Shown here: positions 9,977 through 21,287 of the stretch, in pieces
How the letters are laid out: the number at the start of each line of letters is the position of its first letter
Numbering within the stretch: position 1 is the first letter of the stretch
DNA from: Pilatotrama ljubarskyi
Taxonomy: Eukaryota; Basidiomycota; Agaricomycetes; Polyporales; Polyporaceae
NCBI GenBank assembly: GCA_022385805.1
Contig: MU277686.1
Location: 382,025 to 446,024, forward strand
Length of the DNA stretch: 64,000 nt
Reading direction: 5' to 3'
Program-made: the position numbers and the translations under genes
The notes under the pieces: generated by a model
What the model was told of the DNA's origin: nothing
Database searches by the model: none
What the model saw: only the letters and a program-made list of their open reading frames with translations

Positions 9977-11193
9977 ATGTTGCCGCTACTATCCGCCTTC
10001 TTGATCGCTGTCTTCACTGCTGCAAGCGTAGACGCGCATGGCTACGTGCAGGACGTAGTCATCGGGTCGACGCACTATACCGGATACTTGCCTTACCAAG
10101 ATCTGTATATGAATCCAGCACCGCAGCGAATCATTCGGCCCATTCCCGGGAACGGTGAGTGAGGACCTGGAGGAAGCTGACATGCCAATATGAATGCCTC
10201 CTTATTGGTGCCTCCAGGACCTGTCACCGACCTGTCACTGATCGAGTTTGAAGTGCGCCCTCACCTGAAAAGTCTACGTTTGAAGTTGTCCATCGGGCCC
10301 GACAGTATTCAATGCAATGGCTACACGGAGGGGGGCGTCATCGGCTCATCCCCCGCGCCCATCTTCGCTACCGTCGCGGCCGGTTCTCAGGTCCACCTCA
10401 ACTGGACTACTTGGCCTGACTCGTAAGCACACGTCCGAGTCATATCTGCAATCTGAGACGGCGTCTGAAGCATTCACCTCCGAGTCTAGCCATGTCGGAC
10501 CTATCATCACGTATCTTGCTCGCGCTCCGACTGATATTACGAAATGGCAGCCAAGCGATGCGTATGTGACGTTCCTGCAGACTGTGAACCAGCGTCCAAG
10601 GGTGCACCTCTGACTGCTTTGTGATTGTGGCTGCGTCCGAAAGCGCCGTGTGGTTCAAGATCGATGAATCTGGGAAGACGGCCGACGGCAAGTGGGCTGC
10701 GACCGACTTGCTCACGGCCACAGACTCGATCTACACGTTCACCATACCGCCCAAGCTCAAAGCTGGCCAGTACATCATCCGGCACGAGATGTGAGTGGGA
10801 TCATTGTGCGGTTACATGCGTGGGCACTCACCGGGCGAACCGCCCCTCCATAGCATCGCGCTCCACGGCGCCTTCGAATACCCTGGGGCGCAGGTCTACC
10901 CGTCTTGCATTCAAATCCAGGTTACTGGGTCTGGCAGCGCCTTGCCGACCTCGGGACTCGTCTCTTTCCCGGGCGCATACAATGCTAGCACGTGAGCGGC
11001 GCGGAGTGTCATGCGAGCGTCCGTCGCTAACCTCGTGCTCGTGTAGCCCAGGTATCGTCTTTGACGTGTACGATAACACCAGCCAGCCGTACCCGATCCC
11101 TGGCCCCGCCGTGTAAGTAATCATCCACTTCAACGCCCGAGGCATATCGAATTTCTGTTGACCTGTGCATACAGCTGGACAGGAGGCAACTGA
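9977..11193 (+). CDS. AA9 lytic polysaccharide monooxygenase (secreted, formerly GH61)
   Basis: Copper enzyme that oxidatively cleaves cellulose or related glucans outside the cell, working with cellulases. Eight exons (9977-10154, 10218-10245, 10306-10422, 10490-10561, 10644-10790, 10854-10991, 11047-11112, 11175-11193) give 254 residues. Signal peptide residues 1-20 end in ...AASVDA, placing His21 (HGYVQDVVIG) as the mature N-terminal histidine of the copper brace. Family blocks follow: PVTDLSLIDIQCNGY, GSQVHLNWTTWPDSHVGPII, AVWFKIDESGKTADGKWA and AGQYIIRHEIIALHGA with the second copper His; then GAQVYPSCIQIQV carries the conserved Gln and axial Tyr. No linker or CBM1 follows; the protein ends WTGGN, so it is the single-domain type. 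C1/C4 regioselectivity cannot be read from sequence here. The convergent neighbour is the TatD gene. Confidence 0.95.
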
Positions 11194-11580
11194 AGGCTGT
11201 GGGTTGTCGGAAACTCCTCGAAGCTGCTGCAGAATCGGGGGCGAGGATGAGCGGAGAGCGCGTGACCTATGTATCCCTTTGCCTGAAGCATGGGGTATGC
11301 AATCCGTCGACAATTCGTGGGATATGGAATTTGCATGTTCTGCAGCGACCAGGCAATGGCCGGCGTACTGCTTAGTTGACGCTGCGTCCTGCGCCACACC
11401 GCGTCAAGAAAGGATCACAATTTTGATGTCCTGCAATGACAGAGATGGCCGAGCTATGCTTTACGGCGCGTAACGCACAGTGTTTCGTCTCCGGGGGAGG
11501 ACCGAGTTGAGAGGCCGGATAGTACGGGCGCACAGCTACTTGAGACTGATAGTCCTAGTTGCGCGGCTCATATTACAGCG
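11194..11580. other. convergent intergenic region (LPMO / TatD)
   Basis: Tail-to-tail spacer of 387 bp that should hold both terminators. No gene or repeat seen. Confidence 0.5.
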
Positions 11581-12987
11581 CTAGACGCCATACATCTTGT
11601 TGGCGTTCTCTCTGCCTTCTCGCATGACCCTCTCGGCGTCCCATTTGGCATCGGCAGCGACAGATTCGTTGGCAACGTCAGCCGTGAACTCCGCAGTCCA
11701 AGGAATCATTGCTGAGTGTGAGAGGGGCAGTCGACCTTTGATCTCCTTGAGCGTATTGTAGATATTCGAAGGCGTCATGAAGGGCGCGTCTGTCTCTAGG
11801 AGGATCCGGAGAGGCGTTTGGGGGGCCGCCGCCGCCATCTGTCGGATGACAGCTGAGGTGTTGAAATTGGTCGAGTACGTGATGACGCCTATGCATCATT
11901 CTCCGTTGAGCTACAAGACTCGGGTTTGGCGCGCGGCAGAGAGCACCCACCTGTAACACCGATATATAGGTTTGGGAAGTGGTCAAGCATGCGCGCGGCC
12001 CACTCAGGCGAGTCTGTGTAGCAGTGAATGTGGATCTGACGGCCGAGTGAGCTCCGGTACGCTCGGAAGGCGGCCAGGTACCCGCTCACCCGATGATCCC
12101 TCGGCACGTATTCCTTGAGAATGCGTTCCGAGTCCTCTTCCGCTTCGCGTGTGTGGATTGTCAGCGGCTTCCCTAAGCGCACTGCGTGCTGAAGCTGGCG
12201 GATGAACACCTCTTGCTGCTTCTCGCGCGGGGAGTTGTCGTAGTGATAGTCAAGCCCCATCTCACCCCAGCCTACGCAGCGTGGATGAGCCATGGCCTCC
12301 AATCTGCGTTCCAAGGTCAGATGTCATTACGGAGAGAATCGCAACGGTGGGGCTTACATCTCGCGTTCTACATCATCGTTGTATTCTTTCGCGTCATGTC
12401 TGCATAATTGTTGAGCTGCAGCGCGTCTAGGCTGCAGGGAGACTTACGGATGAACGCCTGCGCATGAAGATCAGCTCGCAGCACTTGAGGGTATTCCGCA
12501 AAGACGTACCCATGACAAACCAATAGTCAAGCCCTCCCCACTTTGTGTTCCTATCCTCCTCTGATAGTGCGGAGTCGGCGAGCTCGCGCCACTGCTTCTG
12601 GACCGGGGCCTCGCAGTACACGTCTACGATCGCATCCACTCCGTGCCCTTTGTACACCTCCCGAACGAAGTCATATACGGTCTCATACTTGCCGTCCTTG
12701 TACTTGCTGCGATAGAGCGAGAAGGTGGACAGGAGGTGCGTGTGAGTGTCCACGATAGGCGTTGCCTGCGCATCTGGCCGGCCAGGATGCTGAGGAAGTA
12801 GCAGGTGCTCCTCGGAAGGCACGGAGGACTTCTTTTTGCCCATCTTTCGAGAAGGCTGTGGCCTATAGCTAGCAGAGTACAGTCGAGAAGGAGGGCAAAC
12901 AGAGCGGGGGTGGAGAGGGCGGATTGGTGTAAAAGCGGGTACGGACCGGTGCCGGGAGAGCGTGAGTCTGACGAAAGTCAGAGTCAT
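11581..12987 (-). CDS. TatD-family metal-dependent hydrolase (Cut9-interacting Scn1-like)
   Basis: A TIM-barrel metal-dependent hydrolase of the TatD DNase family; fungal relatives are annotated as Cut9-interacting Scn1 or as 3'-5' DNases. Five exons: start-12510, a 10-nt microexon 12448-12457, 12358-12399, 11951-12303 and 11581-11888. Metal and active-site blocks in order: VDTHTHLLSTFS (HxH), VMGVHPHDAKEYN, VGWGEMGLDYHY (Glu), LTIHTREAEEDS (His), QIHIHCYTDSPEW (His) and LLETDAPFMTP (Asp), so all expected ligands are present. Two ATGs are possible. The one at 12843 gives MGKKKSSVPSEE. The one at 12987 adds 48 residues with many Arg/Ser and no acidic residue, ending ...SRLYSASYRPQPSRK, which looks like a mitochondrial presequence but could be translated leader. 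The longer form is listed; the shorter is equally defensible. Confidence 0.88.
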
Positions 12988-13755
12988 CTGAAGAACCCTT
13001 GGACCGTTCACGGCACAGGGTCCATCAGCCTGTCTTCAGACCAATGGAGGTGTTTGCAATACGTTTGGGGAAAAGAGGGTATTCGAGGCAGAGAGGAGTG
13101 GGTAGGGGGAACACGCAGATGACGGCCAGAGAGAGAAAGGGCTCACGATGAAGCTACTGTACGGCGCACTCTCTACGCGTGGCCAGTGTCAATGTACGAA
13201 GTCAACCTATTCGGTGCGCACACGCACAATGCCTTCATCTCACTGACAGGCGCATGGACGGCGAGCGGCAGAGGGAGCTCTGCTTTGATGCATAGGAAGG
13301 ACGATGATCATTCAAATGCGCAGCGTACTGGGGAGTGAACAGGGTAATTCCATAACTCCCGTTTCGCACTCCGATCTCCTGCTCAACGCCGCGACCATCG
13401 CTCACGAGGGGATCGAAGTCCAATGCCATGTGTTGCGATTTTGACGAGGAAAATGCCCCCAAAGGTAGAGACAGAGCTTGTTTCCCTCACCATGACATGA
13501 TGAGGGCAGTCCGTAGGACGACCGAGTGATCCCGCAGCACGCTTCAGACAAGCCACACGAATCCCAGGGCCCGAGAAAGAAACGCGTTTGTGTATATAGA
13601 GTGTGGGAGGCGGGGGCGAGAGATGGCCGGGACCGCGAGAGGGCGGGGTCGGGGAAGAGGGAGGAGGCGCCGGGGAGACTCTCATCCGCCCGCGTCGATC
13701 CCACCGCCTCCGACACGGACACGTCCTCCTCTCACACGCCGCGCCAGCAGCCCCG
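12988..13755. other. divergent promoter region (TatD / HEM2)
   Basis: Shared upstream region of two divergently transcribed genes. Open frames here are short and read through pyrimidine-rich leader sequence. TGTATATAGA at 13591-13600 is a second weak TATA candidate for HEM2. Confidence 0.45.
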
Positions 13756-15038
<1,283 letters not shown>

Positions 15039-15351
15039 ACTGAATGGGGATGTAGCCATAGTTTAGACGCTGCACCGCAATGCTTGGGGATCGGAACTAC
15101 TGCACAATATTTATGATGAATGCACCGTGTGCGCGCGTGGAGCTGAGCCGACTGTGTGTTCAAGGAGGGATAGAGAACGGGACTTGTACATACTTGCACT
15201 ACTGGCTTCAGAGGTGTGTGATGGGCGCCTGTTGGTGCGAGCGCTTGCGTCAAGTTTCGGCTTCCGAGTCGTCGTCGAACCGCCGCGCACTCGTCCTTCT
15301 TGCCTCCTCCCCTCATCTCCTCCTCGCTCCTTACGCCCTCAGCAGCTCCAG
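15039..15351. other. HEM2 terminator / YSH1 leader region
   Basis: Tandem spacer of 313 bp. Pyrimidine-rich just before the YSH1 ATG, as is usual for fungal leaders. No other feature seen. Confidence 0.5.
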
Positions 15352-18300
15352 ATGGCTGACGTACCAAAACTGAAGATTACGCTTTTGGGTGCGGGGCAGG
15401 AAGTCGGTCGCTCATGTTGTGTCTTGCAGTACAGAGGGCGGACAATCGTCTGCGATGCAGGCGTCCACCCAGCCTACAGCGGCATTGCCTCTCTACCATT
15501 CATTGACGACCTCGATTGGAGCACTGTTGACGTCCTTCTTATCACCCAGTATGTATTCTACGGATGCCCGTGAGGCTGACGTTGACGCTTGCGCAGTTTC
15601 CACCTCGATCATGCCGCCGCCCTCACCTACATCATGGAAAAGGTGCGCTCACATCCCCCTGTTTGTGATCAACCACTTACGCCATCATACAGACAAATTT
15701 TAGAGATGGCAAAGGGAAGGTCTACATGACGCACCCTACCAAGGCTCTCCACAAATTCATGATGCAGGACTTCGTGCGCATGAGGTACGTCTCCCGCCTC
15801 ACGTCCTGCCTTCTACTCACCCTTCCTTGTAGTACATCGTCAGCAGACACCTTGTTCACTCCTATCGAGATGTCTATGTCTCTGGCTTCTATCATCCCCG
15901 TGTCCGCTCACCAGGTCATCACACCCTGTCCTGGTGTCACCTTTACTCCCTACCACGCTGGGCACGTTCTGGGGGCCTGCATGTTTCTCATCGACATTGC
16001 TGGGCTTAAGATCTTGTACACTGGCGACTACTCTCGGGAAGAGGATCGACACCTGGTCAAGGCTGAGATTCCTCCTATTCATCCCGACGTCTTGATCGTG
16101 GAGAGCACCTATGGTGTCCAGAGTCACGAACCAAGAGAAGACAAGGAGGCTCGCTTCACCAATCTTGTCCACTCTATCATCCGCCGGGGAGGTCATGTTC
16201 TCATGCCAACCTTTGCTCTGGGTCGAGCTCAGGAACTTCTGCTCATTCTGGACGAGTACTGGACGAAACATCCCGACCTGCACAATGTACCAATATACTA
16301 CGCTTCGAGTCTCGCTCGGAAGTGTATGGCTGTATATCAAACGTACATCCACACCATGAACTCGAACATCCGCACACGATTCGCAAAGCGGGACAATCCG
16401 TTTGTATTCAAGTACGTGATCCCTTCTTCTCAGTTGCGGCGACAGCCTAACATAATCCTCTCAGGCATATCACGAATGTACCTGCTACTCGCGGATGGGA
16501 GCGGAAAATTGCCGAAGGTCCTCCTTGTGTTGTGCTCGCGTCTCCCGGTTTCATGCAGTCAGGTCCTAGCCGAGAACTCCTGGAGCTCTGGGCGCCCGAC
16601 TCGAGGAACGGTCTTATCGTCACTGGCTACTCCATCGAAGGGACTATGGCGAGGGTGAGTGGCAACCTCAGGAGAACGCGACGCCTTCCATCATGTACCA
16701 CTTCCCGTCCGTGTTGTATGTACGATGCGAAGCAATGGACAGTTTCTCCTTATCCTTATGGCGCGGTTCGCTGCTTGTCCATGAGTGTGAGTTGGTATTC
16801 ATGATTTTTATCCCTTGTACATAGGACATCCTCACCGAGCCAGAAGAGATCACCACCGTGAAAGGCAACACGATACCGAGAAAGATGTCGGTGGACTACA
16901 TCTCGTTCAGCGCGCATGTCGACTATTCTCAGAACTCTGAGTTTATGGAGATGGTCAAGCCTCAGCATATTGTGAGTGGTACAACTCTTCAAGCGTTAAT
17001 CAAGGCGTTGATGATCTCTCAGGTTCTCGTTCATGGCGAGGCTACCGGCATGGGACGTTTGAAAGCCGCCATGCAGGATAGGTACAAGAGCCGAGAAGAG
17101 GAAGTCAAGATACATACGCCGCGGAATCTGGAAACACTAGAGCTGACGTTCCGTAGTGAGCGTGTCGCAAAGGTATGGCACGGATTAACCTGAAGGAACT
17201 ACCTGTCTGCTCACTCGACGTGTTGTAGGCCATTGGAACGCTTGCGTCAAAACCGCCGCAACCCAACGATGTCATCTCTGGTCTGCTCGTGTCGAAGGAC
17301 TACTCGTATACCCTGCTGGACCCGCGGGATTTGCGGGATTTTGCTGGTCTCACGACATGCGTCGTCACCCAACGACAGAAGGTCGCTCTCGGCGTTGGCT
17401 GGGACCTCGTTCGGTGGCACCTGGAAGGCATGTTCGGTTCAGTCGAGGAGGGCGTGGACAAGGATGGTGTCCTTACCATGAGGGTGAGCACGTCTCTTGA
17501 CAACCATGTACATCCTCTGACGGTCGCATAGGTCATGGGCGCAGTGGACATCAAACACACGCAAGAACACGAGCTCACGTTAGAGTGGGATTCCAGTGCG
17601 AGCAATGACATGATCGCGGACTCGACTCTCGCACTTATCACCGGGATCGACAAGAGTCCGGCCTCTGTGAAGTGTAAGGCATCTTCCGGCCACACTTACA
17701 TACGCATGCTGATCTTCACATTGGCGATTCATTAGTGACGACCAACTCGCATGTACACACCCATGCGCCCAAACACGCGCACCCCCACGCGGACGTCACC
17801 GATCCGGTCACGCGCATACAACGATTGGCCTGGTTCCTCGAGGAGCACTTCGATTCCGTCGAGTTGCACATGCCTGAGGAGATGGACGAGTCGGAGAGCA
17901 ACGAAGAGGAGCGAGAGCCGGCATTGCTTGTGCAGATATATGAAGCGGAGGCTGTGATCAACCTACGTACCATGGTAAGACGCATTTTATTCCGTTCTAT
18001 GTTTTGCTGATGACATTGGCGGCGGTAGACCGTGACCAGCACGAGCGAATCGCTGCGCAAACGAGTGGAAGGGGTCCTGGACATGGCAGTCTCGACAGTG
18101 AGCTCGCTCAGCGAATCCTTCACTGCAGGCGCCCCTCTACAGGTAGATGAGGGGGCGCGCATGGGAGAGGGGGACAAGGAGAAATCTGCCTCGTCACCAT
18201 CACCTCTGCCGCCAATAGCAGAACACGCGGAGGAGGAAGCGAAGAGCGAGGCGGACAACACCGACGACAAACCTATGAAGGACGCCGAGGCAAATCCCGG

Positions 18301-18457
18301 GCCTCAGAAAGACACAAGTGATGCTGCGAATGCTCCGAAGGAGGGCGAAACTGGAGACGCTCAGGCCGGCGTCGGACTGGGAGAAGAGGAAGACGAAGGG
18401 GACGATGAGGAGGATGACGACGACGACGACGATGCCATCCTGGAAGTACACGCTTAG
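15352..18457 (+). CDS. YSH1: cleavage and polyadenylation endonuclease YSH1/CPSF73
   Basis: Endonuclease that cuts pre-mRNA at the poly(A) site in the nuclear CPF/CPSF complex. Eleven exons by my reading. Metallo-beta-lactamase part: [26 protein letters not shown], the zinc motif HFHLDH at residues 66-71 (restored by the first intron, 15549-15596), [13 protein letters not shown] and [14 protein letters not shown]. Beta-CASP part: [64 protein letters not shown] and [14 protein letters not shown]. The C-terminal domain follows ([16 protein letters not shown]). After that comes an unusual tail: a His-rich [15 protein letters not shown], then a long Glu/Asp-rich segment with a run of seven Asp, ending AILEVHA. 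The catalytic set is complete. It converges with the DUF2264 gene. Confidence 0.96.
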
Positions 18458-18771
18458 AGTTCGCGGACCCCGAGTTTGTTTCCCTATTACGCTGTATCAC
18501 TATCTCAATTGTATGTCCTCCTCACTTGGGCCACCGTCAACCAGTCGCAGTCCAACAGCAGGAGTGAGCAGAACGTGTACTAACAGCTCCACAACCTTCT
18601 ATGCATTTTAGCTGTTCTCGTCTCCAGATCTCGCTCAATGTCATATCTACACCACACTGCGCAATCACTCGCCGAGCGGACGAGACCACAGTTGAGCTTC
18701 ACGTCGGCGATATCGTTTCTTGAATATACTACACAATAATACATCAGCCTTATTCAAATCATACCGCGAAC
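18458..18771. other. convergent 3' spacer (YSH1 / DUF2264)
   Basis: Tail-to-tail region of 314 bp with an AT-rich stretch (ATACTACACAATAATACA near 18725) suited to polyadenylation of either gene. No ORF supported. Confidence 0.5.
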
Positions 18772-20805
18772 TCAGGCCATAAGCGCCGCGATCTCCTGCG
18801 GAATGACCGGCCGCTTCCTCCACTCCGCCTCCCATCCAGGAGCAGCTCCGTCTTGCCCGCCTACACTCGGCAGGCCGAAGACGGCGGTGACCAGCCAAAC
18901 GTCCCCCTGTCCTGCCTCGTGCTCCTCCATGAGCGTAGGCATGACTGCGCGGGGCACCATGAGGTTCGTGTTTGCATCAGTACGCATCGCCTTTCCCTTC
19001 CTGCTCGGTCTCTGGCGCAGCTCTGCAATTCCAGATACCCCGGCCTTGGACGTGGCGCGAGCCTCGCTGCCGCTCTCTAGCGTGCCAAACGCCTCTTCGG
19101 TGGAAGGCTCCAGGGCCCTGTCGTCGGGACCCTGGCCATAGATGGCCCAGCCGCCCTCTGCGGAGAGCAGCTTACGTCCGGTCTTGATGCGGTGGATGCG
19201 GAGGTGCCAGAGTGGCACGTCCGGGGTGGGTGGGATGAGCCAGGTCTCGACGGAGACGTCCTTCCATGGGTACCACATCGAGTGTAGCCACTTGCCGTCC
19301 TCGATACGCGCCTCTCGAGTGTCACGGCGCACCTTCCAGACCTCGCCGTCATCGTCGCTAAGCGCAAGCGCACTGTCGGCACCGAGCTCCTCCAAGGTAA
19401 GGCTGCCGACGGGCACGCTGTAGCCGAAAGCGGAAGAGTAGGCGAACTTGCCGTACTTGGCGGCGCTCTGTTTGACGGGGTACGAACACTGCTGTCCAGA
19501 GGAGAGGATGTACGTATGGCCGCCGAGGTTCGTCGCGATGTGGAGCGGCTTGTAAAGTGGCTTGACGGTATTACGGAGCGCTGCGGGGTACGGTTCTTCG
19601 GGGGACGCCCAGAAGGGGTGGGACTCGGGAAGGGCGAGTGCGATGAAGGACTTGCAGAACCAGTACGGGCTCCCGGGGGAGTTGTAGTTCTCGGTCATGT
19701 TGTGATTCGGATAGCAGAAACCGATGGTGAAGGTACCGTCGACGTTGTATGCGCCGGGCTGACGCGCCCAGTAGCGCAGGTTGCGGAGCTGGAGACCCTT
19801 CACTGCTCCCCACGTGAGCGGCACCGGGGGCTCGACATCGGCGAACGCGAGGGCGCCCCAGAAGGAGGACATGGCGGCACGGTATGTCAGACTTCTTCCG
19901 AACGGAATGGCGCGTCCTGTTCAAACCGTGTGAGCGACTGTGCCCATGACCTCGTCCGCGAGGCAAACTACGCGCCTTCCTCATCGAAGTAGTGCACGAA
20001 GTCGAGCGCGAACTTGCGGGCGCGGTTGCGGAACTCCTCGCATCGTTCGGGATCCTCCTTTCGGGCGAGTTTGGAGTAGACGAGCTGAGCATATTGGATG
20101 GCGAAGGACGATGAGTAGTAGTCGAGTTGAACAACTCCTTCGGGGCCGTCCCTGGACCACCCATCGCCGATGTAGAAGGTGTCGAGGTGGTCAAGATCCG
20201 CCTTCATACGCTTTGCGTCGAATCGCGGGGAGCCGACTTTTGAAAGGCCGAGGTTCGCGAAAACCTGGAAAGGGTGAATGTCATCAGTATGCAGGTTGGT
20301 CAGATTGGCGACGATGACTTACCCTGAACCAGAGCCAGTTCGTGTTGGGCATTTCCTTGTCATTCATACCGCCAAGCCATTCTTCGAGATGGCGTTTGCC
20401 TTCGGCGGGCAGAGGGTCCCAAAGTTGCTCGCGGGCGACGGAGAGAGAAAAGCCAATGGCGGAGCATTCGACCATGCGCTGGTCTTTATTGCGCATGTTT
20501 CCCCAGAACTCTTCATGATCGGGGTTGGTTCCGTTCGCAAAACCTCTGACCCATCGGTCTACGCCGGGGTAGGAGCCACCGCCGGCGAGCAAGGATGCGA
20601 GACCCCAGATGGGCCGAGAGAAGCCCTCAAGTTGTGCGGCTGCTTCGTCGTAGTGGGTGCCAGTGAAGCCGAGATGGATGCGAGCACCTCCGGGCGAGGT
20701 GTGGGGTGCGAGAGCATCGAGAAGCCCGGTGAGGTACTGAGCGAGCTCTGCCTTTGTGGTGACTGGGTTGGAGGCGAAGGGAGTGGTGTTGGCGAAGGAG
20801 GACAT
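18772..20805 (-). CDS. DUF2264 family protein
   Basis: DUF2264 proteins are large cytosolic proteins with a predicted alpha/alpha-barrel fold like some glycoside hydrolases and lyases; no reaction is established. Three exons give about 640 residues from the ATG at 20805 ([20 protein letters not shown]). Family blocks: [102 protein letters not shown] and GCYPNH-type [20 protein letters not shown]. Intron 1 (20265-20322) is standard. Intron 2 only works as a GC-AG intron (19917-19975, donor G|GCGCGT), giving [13 protein letters not shown]; using the nearby GT shifts the frame. The C-terminus ends EIAALMA. The divergent neighbour is the RING gene, 482 bp away. Confidence 0.9.
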
Positions 20806-21287
20806 GGCGGCGAGGGTGAATGGGAGCTCGCGAGGAGAACGCTGGTGTTGCGGTGGCCATCTGTGCGGTCCTTAAGAGTGGCGGAGGAGAAGGGAGGGTC
20901 AGGAGCTCGACGAGGCCGGACCGCGCGCTGCAGCTATTGCGAGCACGGTCCGAGGCTCCTCCGTGCTCTCGATCGCTGCGCTCGACCCATCGATGTCTCC
21001 CGCTCGACGCTCCCGACGGCCTGCCAGGTAGAAGGCGACGGTTGTGCAAGGAACTGTGCCCTCGGCGCGATCTGTGTTCGCGTGTGTGTCGTGGACTGCG
21101 TCGTAGTAGTCGCTCGCGAACCTGAAAGAGTCGGAGCGGCGTATGAGACCCTGTGGGTGCTCCGGAAACCCGGCCCGGAGCACGGCAAGGCGGATGCGGC
21201 GGCCCCGCCGGCGCCTAGTCGCCGTTCCTCCCGGCCTTGGACTGACACTCGCAGTACTGGCCCTCTGCGTGCTCTTCAGTCCGAGCA
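20806..21287. other. divergent promoter region (DUF2264 / RING)
   Basis: Shared 482-bp upstream region. Long open frames run through it in plus and minus frames but have random-looking Arg-rich composition and no motif. They are rejected as genes. Confidence 0.5.
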
